From assembly GCA_030040495.1 (NCBI GenBank), contig JASHTP010000198.1, positions 1-10,905 on the forward strand: a stretch of DNA of 10,905 bases, given 5' to 3'. The DNA is from Alphaproteobacteria bacterium. Its GTDB lineage: Bacteria > Pseudomonadota > Alphaproteobacteria > ATCC43930 > CGMCC-115725. This document shows, in pieces, positions 1-6,763 of the stretch (position 1 is the stretch's first letter; the number at the start of each line of letters is the position of its first letter). The notes under the pieces were generated by a model. The model had not been told where the DNA came from. It made no database searches and saw nothing but the letters and a program-made list of their open reading frames with translations. A program made the translations under genes and the position numbers.

Positions 1-483
1 GGGTCAAACCCCGACGAGGGCGCTCGCCCGCGTCCGGTCCGCTCTCGAGCGGCTTACCGACATCGACCGGCAGGTGGTGCGCTTCCCAGTTTGACCCAGA
101 GCCGATCTCGCCGCGATGACGCGCCACACGGTGTCGTTCGCCGTCATCGGGGCCGCTCGGCAGCTTCCAAGCTCGCTTCGACGAGACCGAGATCGCGGGT
201 GAGGTCGACAGTGCGCCGCAGGGCGGCAAGGTCGGGCGGCAGATCGCGGTCGCGGTATCGGCCTCTCTGCGTCGCGCCGGACGAAGAGCATTTGCAAGGG
301 CGACCGTCCAGCCGTATCGCCTCGCGAGGTATCGCGGAACCGGCGAAACGCGTCATCCTCCAACTGTCCCCGCCGGCTCAAAGTCTCCTCGACAGGCCCA
401 CGTCGATCTGGATATGTTCACCCCGCGATTCCGTGGTGGCCTGAACGCGCAGCGCGGCGTTGTCATACGGGAGACACCGGAAG
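1..483. other. Leading region without a convincing gene
   Basis: Several open frames cross this stretch on both strands, but all are Arg/Ser/Pro-rich in the way that random high-GC frames are. None has a recognisable domain, a good ribosome binding site or a plausible length. A 9-bp perfect inverted repeat, GGGTCAAAC at 1-9 and GTTTGACCC at 89-97, is the only structure I see. The part just before 484 must hold the cyclase leader and promoter, but I cannot pick a promoter with confidence. It may be decayed mobile or coding DNA, which is a guess. Confidence 0.4.
469..473 (+). promoter_or_regulatory. Ribosome binding site that sets the cyclase start
   Basis: GGGAG lies nine bases before the ATG at 484. 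The same frame also opens at a TTG at 460, but that codon lies before this purine-rich site, and the eight extra residues (basic, no motif) add nothing. The ATG is therefore preferred. Confidence 0.6.
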
Positions 484-1935
484 ATGGTCGGCGCCGTCAA
501 TGAGCCGTTGTTGGACGAACGTCTGGCCGCGCTTGAACAAGCCCGGGCGTGGAGTCCGCGGCTCATATCGCGGCTCGAAAATCACATTCGCAGCGCAGAC
601 GATCTGGCTTTATTCCGGATCAACGCCTTCAGCTTTGCCCGGGAGCGCCATCTAGCCGAGAACGAAATCATCGACCTGTTTCTTCATGCCACGGCGCTTG
701 GCCTTTTCTCGATGGATTGGTCGCTGATCTGTCCGCAATGCTGCTGCGTGGTCGAGAGCTTCCGCAGCCTGAAGAGCCTGCACAATCACTATCACTGCCC
801 GTTCTGCCAGGTCGGGTACGACGCGGCGCTCGACGAATATATCGCGGTCGCGTTCACCGTCAGTCCGACTATCCGCAAGATCGCGTTTCACGATCCCGAC
901 CAGCTTTCGGCCTGGGACAAGTTCTTCAAGACCCAGAACACGGCCGACGGGTTGTTGCCGGATGGTCAGCCGCTGGTGAATGCCAAGGCGGCGCTGGCGC
1001 GCTCGGTGACCTATCTGCCGGCGGGCGAGACCACGTCCATCGAGATCGAGGTCGATGAAGGCACCGTCGTCGGCTCCTGTCCGCTCGGGAAAGCGGCGAT
1101 CATGGTCTCGATCGTCGGAGCGCCGGCTCCGGGTCCGCAGATCGTGCCGGTCGCTTATGGCGCCGAGGTGCGCGTCCACGACGTGCAGGAGCGGGCGCCC
1201 GGCAAGATCGTCTTCACGCTCGCGAACAACACCTCCGAGCGCGGCATGTTCGCCGTCGCCGTGCTGCCGCCCGGTTTCGACATGGGCCGCGCCCCGGTCC
1301 ATTTCGTGCCGTTTCTCAACGGCAAACGGCTGCTGACCACGCAGGCCTTTCGCGATCTCTTCCGCTCCGAGGTCATCAAGGCGCGGGAGGGCATCGGGAT
1401 CAAGGACATCACGCTGCTCTTCACCGATCTCAAAGGGTCGACCGCGCTCTATGACCGCATCGGCGATCTCAATGCCTTCGCCCTCGTCCAGCGGCATTTC
1501 GATCTGCTGCAGGACGTCGTGGCTCGCCACAAGGGCGCGATCATCAAGACCATCGGCGATGCCGTCATGGCCGCGTTCCTGGAACCTGCCGACGCGGTCG
1601 CCGCAGCTCTTTCGATGCGCAACGAGATCGATGCCTTCAACGGCACGCAGGCCGACCGTGCGCTCATTCTCAAGATCGGGATCCATAAAGGCGCGGCGAT
1701 TGCGGTGACATTGAACGAACGGCTCGATTATTTCGGCCAGACGGTCAACATTGCGGCGCGCGTGCAGCAGCTCGCGGATGCGGACGAGATTTTTGTTTCG
1801 GAGGATGTCTATTCGGCGGAAGGCGTGCACGCGCTGCTTGGTTCCCGGGAAGTCGCATCGGGCGTCTTCAAGCTGAAGGGCGTCCAGCAGGACCTGCGCG
1901 TGTTCCGCATCGCCAAGGACCTGGCGGCTTTGTGA
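484..1935 (+). CDS. Class III adenylate cyclase with N-terminal zinc-ribbon region
   Basis: This 483-residue protein is predicted to make cAMP from ATP in the cytoplasm; no membrane segment or signal peptide is visible. The N-terminal part contains a CPQC...CPFC zinc-ribbon pattern (Cys83, Cys86, Cys105, Cys108), then a beta-rich region to about residue 270. I relate this to the uncharacterised domain often found before cyclase domains (DUF5939-like, from memory). The C-terminal catalytic domain starts near residue 305 with ITLLFTDLKGST. Metal-binding Asp315 and Asp359 are present, as are the adenine-selecting pair Lys355 (in IKTIGD) and Asp415 (in LDYFGQTVNIAAR), and the transition-state residues Asn422 and Arg426. 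All expected catalytic residues are thus intact for a self-sufficient homodimer that prefers ATP over GTP. It stands alone, followed by a hairpin at 1999. The zinc-ribbon region could sense a ligand or redox state, which is inference. A TTG at 460 is the alternative start. Confidence 0.92.
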   Translation: MVGAVNEPLLDERLAALEQARAWSPRLISRLENHIRSADDLALFRINAFSFARERHLAENEIIDLFLHATALGLFSMDWSLICPQCCCVVESFRSLKSLHNHYHCPFCQVGYDAALDEYIAVAFTVSPTIRKIAFHDPDQLSAWDKFFKTQNTADGLLPDGQPLVNAKAALARSVTYLPAGETTSIEIEVDEGTVVGSCPLGKAAIMVSIVGAPAPGPQIVPVAYGAEVRVHDVQERAPGKIVFTLANNTSERGMFAVAVLPPGFDMGRAPVHFVPFLNGKRLLTTQAFRDLFRSEVIKAREGIGIKDITLLFTDLKGSTALYDRIGDLNAFALVQRHFDLLQDVVARHKGAIIKTIGDAVMAAFLEPADAVAAALSMRNEIDAFNGTQADRALILKIGIHKGAAIAVTLNERLDYFGQTVNIAARVQQLADADEIFVSEDVYSAEGVHALLGSREVASGVFKLKGVQQDLRVFRIAKDLAAL

Positions 1936-1998
1936 GCGCCAAGCCCGATCCGGCCGGCCTCCGCAGCCGCTCCTGGCCCAATGCCGCTTGATGTGAAA

Positions 1999-2022
1999 GG
2001 GCGGAGCTCGTCCGCTCCGCCC
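1999..2022 (+). terminator. Hairpin downstream of the cyclase, probable terminator
   Basis: A perfect 9-bp GC-rich stem, GGGCGGAGC pairing with GCTCCGCCC, closes a 6-base TCGTCC loop about 65 bases after the cyclase stop codon. An AAA precedes the stem, but there is no clear T-run after it (CGGCAGTT). It is a strong structure but not a textbook intrinsic terminator. Confidence 0.5.
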
Positions 2023-2153
2023 CGGCAGTTCAGACATCAACCTGTTCCGCCATTGCGAGCGCGTCGCGGGGCCGATCGGCAAAATGTACCGGGAGATACG
2101 CAGGCTTTCATCAGACTAAAGCCGCGCCTCGGCAATTCGCCGATGCTATCTCG

Positions 2154-2220
2154 GAATGTCCGCCAAGGGCCGGAAGCAGTTGGACGGCTTTCGGCGGTAA
2201 ATGAGGGGAAGCGGACATTC
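2154..2220. repeat. 67-bp unit with 10-bp perfect terminal inverted repeats
   Basis: GAATGTCCGC at 2154-2163 is matched by its exact reverse complement GCGGACATTC at 2211-2220. The same core, ATGTCCGC, reappears twice near 3228-3280 in this window. The unit resembles the small non-coding repeats with ATGTCCGC ends that I associate with Bradyrhizobium-type genomes; that link is from memory. It codes for nothing recognisable. Confidence 0.55.
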
Positions 2221-2418
2221 AACTCGACTGAGGCGTCGTCTCAGCCTGACCCGGTGAGGACATCGTGGCCGACCCAAAACGCGACGATGCTGGCCATGGG
2301 ATAGCGTCACCGGCTGCCGGTCCGCGAGCCGCGACAGCGGGGTATTCGAGTCAGACCCGGTCAGACCACAATTTGCGCTCGCATGGCATCCCCCTTTTTG
2401 GAACGAACGGAGGAGATA

Positions 2419-2916
2419 TCATCGCTGAAGTTGGTCTTCGTAGATGCCGATGATAAGGAGCCATGCACCCGAAATGAGGAATCCGAATAAAACAATGGTT
2501 GCAATAGCTGCGATGTAAAGCCCTGCGCCATGTCCGAGAATAAGGAAAATTGCTCCTACAACTTCGGCGAGGTAACACATTGTGCCGCCGGCAAGCCGCG
2601 GCGCGTTCAACCCAATGGAACTCATGCCCGATCTGATGGCTATAACATAGCCTCTGACAAAGATGACTGTTGCGATGAGCCAGAGGAAAAGCCACTCAAA
2701 GCCGAGCGCTTCAAGATATTGATTCCCGATAAGCTCAAAACTACATGCCATGAAAACCGCGATGAAGCCCGTCAGCATATTGATTGCGCGGTTTTTATGC
2801 GTCGAGTTTCGGATGATGTTTTCGGGATTGATCGACATTGCGACGAAAATCAAACCTGCAAGCCCCGCCGCGCCGCCCCCCACCATGATGAAAAAGTTAT
2901 TCCATTGATCCAACAT
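2419..2916 (-). CDS. Small polytopic membrane protein of unknown function
   Basis: A 165-residue, strongly hydrophobic protein with about five predicted membrane segments, near residues 8-28, 43-65, 72-95, 108-128 and 132-158. It begins MLDQWNNFF and contains a conserved-looking stretch around residues 25-50 (AMSIN...HKNRAINMLTGF). I recall similar proteins in databases as uncharacterised membrane proteins, some labelled modulator of FtsH protease, but I would not assign that function. No catalytic or transport motif is visible. GAGGA about ten bases before the ATG at 2916 is an acceptable ribosome binding site. The gene stands alone, and its codon use is clearly less GC-rich than its neighbours, with many A/T-ending codons. 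It lies directly beside an insertion sequence remnant, so horizontal acquisition is plausible. Confidence 0.75.
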   Translation of the reverse strand: MLDQWNNFFIMVGGGAAGLAGLIFVAMSINPENIIRNSTHKNRAINMLTGFIAVFMACSFELIGNQYLEALGFEWLFLWLIATVIFVRGYVIAIRSGMSSIGLNAPRLAGGTMCYLAEVVGAIFLILGHGAGLYIAAIATIVLFGFLISGAWLLIIGIYEDQLQR

Positions 2917-2973
2917 GCAATAATCGTCCTCGGTGCTAATTCCAGGATAGGTACCGATCCTGGACGCTCAGGA

Positions 2974-3000
2974 TGACTTGAGCTCCGTTTTTCATCCAGG
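2974..3000 (-). repeat. Probable terminal inverted repeat of an IS3-family element
   Basis: The stretch begins TGACTTGAGCTCCG and continues with a T-rich run then CATCCAGG. It resembles the ends I remember for IS407-group members of the IS3 family (TGACCTG...CCCCGTTTTTCATCC). It sits just past the position where the transposase C terminus should end, as expected for the right end of such an element. The partner end is not visible in the window, so the element is truncated. Confidence 0.45.
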
Positions 3001-3205
3001 GGGAAGTAGAGTCCGTTCTGCATTTGAGGCCATTGGGGTCGGTGGCGCAACGGGTCGGGGCGCGGAGCCCCAGACAAGTCAAACGCCCCGACGCATTGAT
3101 CACGGGAGCGCTGAAGCGGGTATAGATCGACGGCGGCACGTTGCCGATCGATCCATGCGGCCGCAGGGTGTTGTAGTCGTCCCCCCAGAGCCAGACCAAC
3201 CCCGC
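2990..3205 (-). pseudogene. IS3-family transposase (OrfB) C-terminal remnant
   Basis: The minus-strand translation around 3191-3086 reads WGDDYNTLRPHGSIGNVPP. This matches the typical DYN-x-x-RPH-x-S-x-G-x-x-x-P C-terminal motif of IS3-family integrase-type transposases (rve core). Only the last 70 or so residues remain. The DDE catalytic domain, OrfA and a start codon are missing; upstream of the motif the frame becomes unrecognisable. The fragment lies just inside the presumed element end at 2974-3000. It is non-functional and marks a past insertion followed by deletion. Exact boundaries are uncertain. Confidence 0.65.
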
Positions 3206-3227
3206 GCAATGCAGCGACGCTTCGGTG

Positions 3228-3280
3228 ATGTCCGCCTCTGGCACATGTCCGTCGAACGCACGTGCCGATCTAATGTCCGC
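3228..3280. repeat. Repeat fragment with two direct ATGTCCGC cores
   Basis: ATGTCCGC occurs at 3228-3235 and again in the same orientation at 3273-3280, 45 bases apart. The same core forms the arms of the inverted-repeat unit at 2154-2220. This looks like a degenerate relative of that unit, next to the IS remnant. Confidence 0.4.
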
Positions 3281-3447
3281 TTCCGAGAAGCGACGAACAT
3301 CGCCTGAGGAGCCGGCTTGGGCGCATCTGCGACGCCGCTTAAGCCGCCCCGCAGTCGACATCGGGGCCGACAGCAGACGCCCGAGGGCCGACCCTCTTGT
3401 CGGATTCATCGGCACCGACGACACCCGCCGCGACGGCCGCGCGCCGC

Positions 3448-4587
3448 TCACGGCAGGTAGATGCGGCCGTCGAACAGCCGGCGGCAGGTGCGGTAGAAGG
3501 AGCCGCTCAGCGCCTGCCATTGGCCGGCACCGTCGCGCGCGACATCGGCGGCCACCGTGAGCACGCCCGAAGGCATGCCGAGGCGGAGCGGCCCCGCCGC
3601 CGCCGGCGACAGCGCCTCCGCCACCAGGGTGCCGGCGATGCGCGCCGCCACCGCGGTGCAGAGCGAGACCGTAACCGGCAGCGCGCGATGCGGCTGGCCG
3701 TTGGAGATGATTCGCGCCGCCAGGTCGAAATCCGCGGCCGGGACGATCTCGCCGGAAAGCGTGCGGGCATCGGCAGGAGGCGCGACGAAGCCGATGAACG
3801 GCACGACGCGGATGGCGCGCGCCTCCGCTTCCGAGGCGGCGATGCCCATGGCGAGCGAGGCGGCGACGCGGATCGACGCCAGGCGCTCGAGCAGCATCGG
3901 CTTCGCCTCGAGCTCGTCGGGCAGCTCGAAGCCGCTGAGGCCGAGATCCCCAGCGCGGACGAAGGCGGCGGCGTTGGCGGCGTCGACCATCGACACGTCG
4001 ATCGGGCCGATGCCCGGCACTTCGAGCCGGTCGAGCGGCTTGCCGGTGGGCAGCAGCTTGCCGGTGGTGGCGCCGCCGGGCGCGAGGAAGTCGAGCCTGA
4101 CCGCCGCGCCGGTGCCGGCGACGCCGGGAATGGCGAGATCGCCGTCATAGCGGGTGCGGCCGCGCTCGAGCGGGAAGCTCGCATGGATGAGCTTCGCCGT
4201 GTTGGTGTTGAAGATGCGCACGGTGGCGCCGTCGCCCGCGGCGCGCACCAGCCCCTCGTCGACGGCGAAAGGGCCGACCGCCGAGGACATGTTGCCGCAA
4301 TTACCCTTGTAGTCGACGCGCGGCTCGCGGATCTGCACCTGGGCGAAGGTGTAGTCGATGTCGGCGTCGGCGCGCGAAGACGGCGCCAGCACGCAGATCT
4401 TGGAGAGCGAGGAGATGCCGCCGCCCATGCCGTCGAGCTGGCGGCCATAGGGATCGGGGCTGCCCATGGCGGCGAGGAAGATCGGGTCCCAGGCCCCGCG
4501 CTCCGGCGGCAGGTCGCGCGCCTGGAACATCACCGCCTTGCTGGTGCCGCCGCGCATGAACACGGCAGGAAGCGAACGCAAGCTCAT
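3448..4587 (-). CDS. PrpF-family isomerase (2-methylaconitate isomerase / 4-oxalomesaconate tautomerase type)
   Basis: A 379-residue protein, near the usual ~390 residues of PrpF-family proteins, which have a diaminopimelate-epimerase-like fold and move a double bond or proton in unsaturated carboxylic acids. Family hallmarks are clear: FMRGGTSK at residues 10-17, GSPDPYGRQLDGMGGGISS at 42-60, and YKGNCGNMSSAVGPFAV around 93-109. Lys63 (in SLSKICVL) and Cys97 (in GNCGN) lie 34 residues apart, as do the Lys/Cys pair proposed for catalysis in Shewanella PrpF (Lys73, Cys107). No methylcitrate-cycle gene (prpB, prpC, acnD) is nearby, so a role in propionate metabolism is not supported; a tautomerase of the GalD type or another substrate is equally possible. 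It is the last gene of the ABC transporter locus. GAGGAG at 4600-4595, seven bases before the ATG, supports the start. Confidence 0.88.
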   Translation of the reverse strand: MSLRSLPAVFMRGGTSKAVMFQARDLPPERGAWDPIFLAAMGSPDPYGRQLDGMGGGISSLSKICVLAPSSRADADIDYTFAQVQIREPRVDYKGNCGNMSSAVGPFAVDEGLVRAAGDGATVRIFNTNTAKLIHASFPLERGRTRYDGDLAIPGVAGTGAAVRLDFLAPGGATTGKLLPTGKPLDRLEVPGIGPIDVSMVDAANAAAFVRAGDLGLSGFELPDELEAKPMLLERLASIRVAASLAMGIAASEAEARAIRVVPFIGFVAPPADARTLSGEIVPAADFDLAARIISNGQPHRALPVTVSLCTAVAARIAGTLVAEALSPAAAGPLRLGMPSGVLTVAADVARDGAGQWQALSGSFYRTCRRLFDGRIYLP

Positions 4588-4778
4588 GACCCCTCTCCTC
4601 GACAGACGGCGCAGGATAGCGCGGCGGCGGCGCAGGCGGCAGCAGCGACGCGATGGAAGATGGACCACGGAGACACAGAGGGCATGGAGACGCGAAGAAT
4701 GGCGCGCTTTGCGCGCCGAAAATTCTTCTCCGTGCCCTCCGTGCCTCCGCGGCGACGTTTCGACGCGTCGGAACGGGC
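4588..4778. other. Gap between ATPase F and PrpF genes, mostly a palindromic repeat
   Basis: The 191-bp spacer contains the prpF-like gene's ribosome binding site (4595-4600) and the ~88-bp palindrome at 4665-4752. No gene is supported. The prpF-like gene may be read through from the transporter or have its own promoter here; I see no convincing promoter. Confidence 0.5.
4665..4752. repeat. Palindromic intergenic repeat, copy 1
   Basis: An 88-bp imperfect palindrome. Its outer arms (CCACGGAGACACAGAGGGCA... and its complement ending CCTCCGCGG) match at 22 of the first 26 positions. The arms are built from quasi-tandem CACGGAG/CACAGAG units, and the centre is a second hairpin, GGCGCGC-TTT-GCGCGCC. 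A second copy lies at 7727-7815. If transcribed, the element would form a long hairpin between the ATPase F and prpF-like genes. Such CCACGGAG-type palindromes occur in many bacterial genomes as far as I recall; how they move is not known to me. Confidence 0.8.
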
Positions 4779-5756
4779 CTACTCCGCCGCGTGCCGGTGG
4801 CAGGACACCCAGTGGCCGGGGGCGACCTCCTGCAGGCGCGGGGCGTCGACGCGGCAGCGCGGCTCGGCATAGGGGCAGCGGGTGTGGAAGGCGCAGCCGG
4901 ACGGCGGGTTGACCGGGCTCGGCACGTCGCCTTCGAGCAGCCGCTTCTTGCGGCGGAGCCTCGGGTTCGGCACCGGCACGGCGGCGAGCAGCGCCTCGGT
5001 ATAGGGGTGGAGCGGCGCGAGGAAGAGGCTGCGCTTCTCCGCATATTCGACGATCTTGCCGAGATACATCACCGCGACGCGCCGGGCGATGTGCTCGACG
5101 ACGGCGAGGTCGTGGGCGATGAAGAGATAGGAGAGGCGCTTTTCCGCCTGCAGATCCATGAGCAGGTTGATGACCTGCGCCTGGATCGAGACGTCGAGCG
5201 CGGAGACCGGCTCGTCGGCGACGATGATCCGGGGCTCGAGCGCCAGCGCGCGGGCGATGCAGATGCGCTGGCGCTGGCCGCCGGAGAACTGGTGCGGGAA
5301 GCTCGCCCGCTGCGCCGGGCTGAGCCCGACCTGGGCGAAGAGCGATGCGACGCGCGCGTCGCGCTCGCGCGCATCGCCGTGCCCATGCACCTTGAGCGGC
5401 TCGGCGACGATGTCGCCCGCCGACATGCGCGGATTGAGCGAGGCGAAGGGGTCCTGGAAGACGATCTGCATCTGCCGCCGGAACGGGCGGAGCGCCGCCT
5501 TGCCGAGGCGCGTGATGTCGGTGCCGGCGAGCGCGATCGTGCCGGCGCTGGGCTCGATCAGGCGCAGCACGCTGCGCGCCACCGTCGACTTGCCGCAGCC
5601 GCTCTCGCCGACGAGGCCCAGCGTCTCGCCCTCGGCGATGGCGAAGCTGACGCCGTCGACGGCGCGGACATGGCCTGCGGCGCGGCGCAGCACGCCCCGG
5701 CGCACCGGGTAGTGCTTCTCGAGCCCGTCGACCGCGAGCACCGGCGGCGCGCTCAC
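4779..5756 (-). CDS. Oligopeptide/dipeptide-type ABC transporter ATP-binding protein (OppF/DppF-like)
   Basis: A 325-residue cytoplasmic ATPase that would pair with the D subunit to power the importer. Visible motifs are Walker A GESGCGKST at residues 50-58 (Lys56), Q-loop FQDPFASLNP near 101, signature SGGQRQR from 158, Walker B IIVADEP with Asp181 and Glu182, and H-loop His215. The C-terminal extension typical of the Opp/Dpp subfamily (HPYTEALL, then CAFHTRCPYAEPRC) holds Cys288, Cys294, Cys301 and Cys319. The frame is open up to 5840, but I choose GTG at 5756. It overlaps the stop of the D gene by four bases (GTGA), has GGGGAAGG upstream, and gives the family's usual N terminus (VSAPPVLAVDGLEKHYPV). 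Translational coupling to D is likely. The substrate cannot be inferred from this subunit. Confidence 0.93.
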   Translation of the reverse strand: MSAPPVLAVDGLEKHYPVRRGVLRRAAGHVRAVDGVSFAIAEGETLGLVGESGCGKSTVARSVLRLIEPSAGTIALAGTDITRLGKAALRPFRRQMQIVFQDPFASLNPRMSAGDIVAEPLKVHGHGDARERDARVASLFAQVGLSPAQRASFPHQFSGGQRQRICIARALALEPRIIVADEPVSALDVSIQAQVINLLMDLQAEKRLSYLFIAHDLAVVEHIARRVAVMYLGKIVEYAEKRSLFLAPLHPYTEALLAAVPVPNPRLRRKKRLLEGDVPSPVNPPSGCAFHTRCPYAEPRCRVDAPRLQEVAPGHWVSCHRHAAE

Positions 5757-6763
5757 GGCGCCGCCTTCCCCGGCGCGTGCCAGCACGCCGCCCAGTGTCC
5801 CGGCCGCTTCTCCTCGTAGGGCGGCCGCTCGCGCCGGCATTGCGCGTCGGCGAAGGCGCAGCGCGCGGCGAAGGCGCAGCCCGGCGGCAGCTCCGCCAGC
5901 GACGGCACCATGCCGGGGATCTCCTTGAGCCGCGACGCCGGCGCCGCGCCGGCGACGAGCGACAGGCGCGGGATCGACTGCAGCAGCGCCTGCGCGTAGG
6001 GGTGGAGCGGCGCCTCGAACAGCGTCTCGACGTCCGCCTCCTCCACCTTCCGCCCGGCATACATGACGATGACGCGCCGCGCCGTCTCGGCGACGATGCC
6101 GAGATCATGGGTGATGAGGATGATGGCGGTGCCGAGCTCGTGCTGCAGACCCTGCATCAGGTCGAGGATCTGCGCCTGGATGGTGACGTCGAGCGCGGTG
6201 GTGGGCTCGTCGGCGATCAGCACCTTGGGATTGCAGGCGAGCGCCATGGCGATCATGGCGCGCTGGCGCATGCCGCCGGAGAGCTGGTGCGGATATTCCT
6301 GCGCGCGCTGCCGCGGCTCCGGGATGCGCACCAGGCGCAGCATCTCGACCGCCTTCTCCCACGCCGCCGCCCGCGACAGATCCTGATGCAGCCGCAGCGC
6401 CTCGGCGATCTGCCTGCCGATGGTGAGCACCGGGTTGAGCGAGGTCATCGGCTCCTGGAAGATCATCGAGATCTGGTTGCCGCGCACGTCGCGCATCGCC
6501 TCCTCGTCGAGCGCGAGCAGGTCGCGCCCCTCGAGCAGGACGCGGCCGCCGACGATGCGCCCGGGCGGGTCGGGGATGAGGCGCAGCAGCGACAGCGCCG
6601 TCATGCTCTTGCCGCAGCCGCTCTCGCCGACCACGGCGAGCGTCTCGCCGCGCGCCAGGGAGAAGGAGACGTCGTCGACCGCCTTGAGCAGCCCCTGGCG
6701 GGTGAAGAACACGGTCTTGAGGCCTTCGACCTCGAGCAGCGGCAGCGTGCGCGCGCCCTCCAT
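5753..6763 (-). CDS. Oligopeptide/dipeptide-type ABC transporter ATP-binding protein (OppD/DppD-like)
   Basis: A 336-residue ATPase, the first of the two nucleotide-binding subunits. Motifs are Walker A GESGCGKS at residues 46-53 (Lys52), Q-loop Gln103 in IFQEPMTSLNP, signature LSGGMRQR from 161, Walker B VLIADEP with Asp185 and Glu186, and H-loop His219 in ITHD. The C-terminal extension carries HPYAQALLQSIP and then Cys296, Cys302, Cys309 and Cys327 in the CAF-x3-RC-x6-C pattern of the family. LSGGM rather than LSGGQ is common in D-type subunits. The open frame continues far upstream (to 7699), but that part lies over permease C in another frame. The ATG at 6763 shares one base with the permease C stop (TGATG) and gives a normal family N terminus. 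The gene ends overlapping the F gene. Confidence 0.93.
   Translation of the reverse strand: MEGARTLPLLEVEGLKTVFFTRQGLLKAVDDVSFSLARGETLAVVGESGCGKSMTALSLLRLIPDPPGRIVGGRVLLEGRDLLALDEEAMRDVRGNQISMIFQEPMTSLNPVLTIGRQIAEALRLHQDLSRAAAWEKAVEMLRLVRIPEPRQRAQEYPHQLSGGMRQRAMIAMALACNPKVLIADEPTTALDVTIQAQILDLMQGLQHELGTAIILITHDLGIVAETARRVIVMYAGRKVEEADVETLFEAPLHPYAQALLQSIPRLSLVAGAAPASRLKEIPGMVPSLAELPPGCAFAARCAFADAQCRRERPPYEEKRPGHWAACWHAPGKAAP

Larger units (their letters stand above)
1936..2418. other. Intergenic region between cyclase and membrane protein genes
   Basis: No gene is supported here. The region holds the hairpin at 1999-2022 and the inverted-repeat unit at 2154-2220. Open frames on both strands (for example 1981-2304 + and 2037-2222 -) read through the repeat and have no domain or ribosome binding site, so I treat them as chance frames. 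No clear terminator for the leftward gene ending at 2419 was found. Confidence 0.5.
2917..3447. other. Insertion-sequence and repeat debris between membrane protein gene and prpF-like gene
   Basis: This stretch carries no intact gene. From left to right it holds the presumed promoter and leader of the leftward membrane protein gene (2917-2973), the IS3-type remnant (about 2974-3205), a short repeat fragment with two ATGTCCGC cores (3228-3280), and about 165 bases up to 3447 in which I see nothing recognisable. A long minus frame from 3520 to 2936 crosses the whole block but is only meaningful where it covers the transposase remnant. Confidence 0.55.

Noticed and set aside
91..444. Open frames in the first 460 bases as a partial gene
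   Set aside because: Arg/Ser-rich on both strands, with no motif and no consistent frame; indistinguishable from chance frames in GC-rich DNA.
652..2082. Long open frame on the minus strand (476 codons) opposite the cyclase
   Set aside because: Arg/Asp/Gly-rich antisense shadow of a gene with intact catalytic motifs; no domain of its own. High GC suppresses stops on the opposite strand.
1981..2304. Small protein gene of 107 codons after the cyclase
   Set aside because: It begins within the hairpin region, reads through the inverted-repeat unit and has no ribosome binding site or recognisable domain.
3448..4587. Assignment as propionate-pathway prpF
   Set aside because: The family is clear, but no prpB, prpC or acnD lies nearby, so the specific pathway name is not supported.
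3397..4872. 491-codon plus-strand frame over the prpF-like gene
   Set aside because: Low-complexity Arg/Gly/Ala composition and no domain; the minus-strand gene carries clear PrpF motifs and a good ribosome binding site.
3448..6108. A possible fusion of an ATPase segment with the PrpF protein in one 886-codon minus frame
   Set aside because: The upstream half is a shifted frame over the D and F ATPase genes (Arg/Pro-rich, no motifs) that happens to stay open through the spacer. The PrpF gene has its own ATG and ribosome binding site at 4587-4600.
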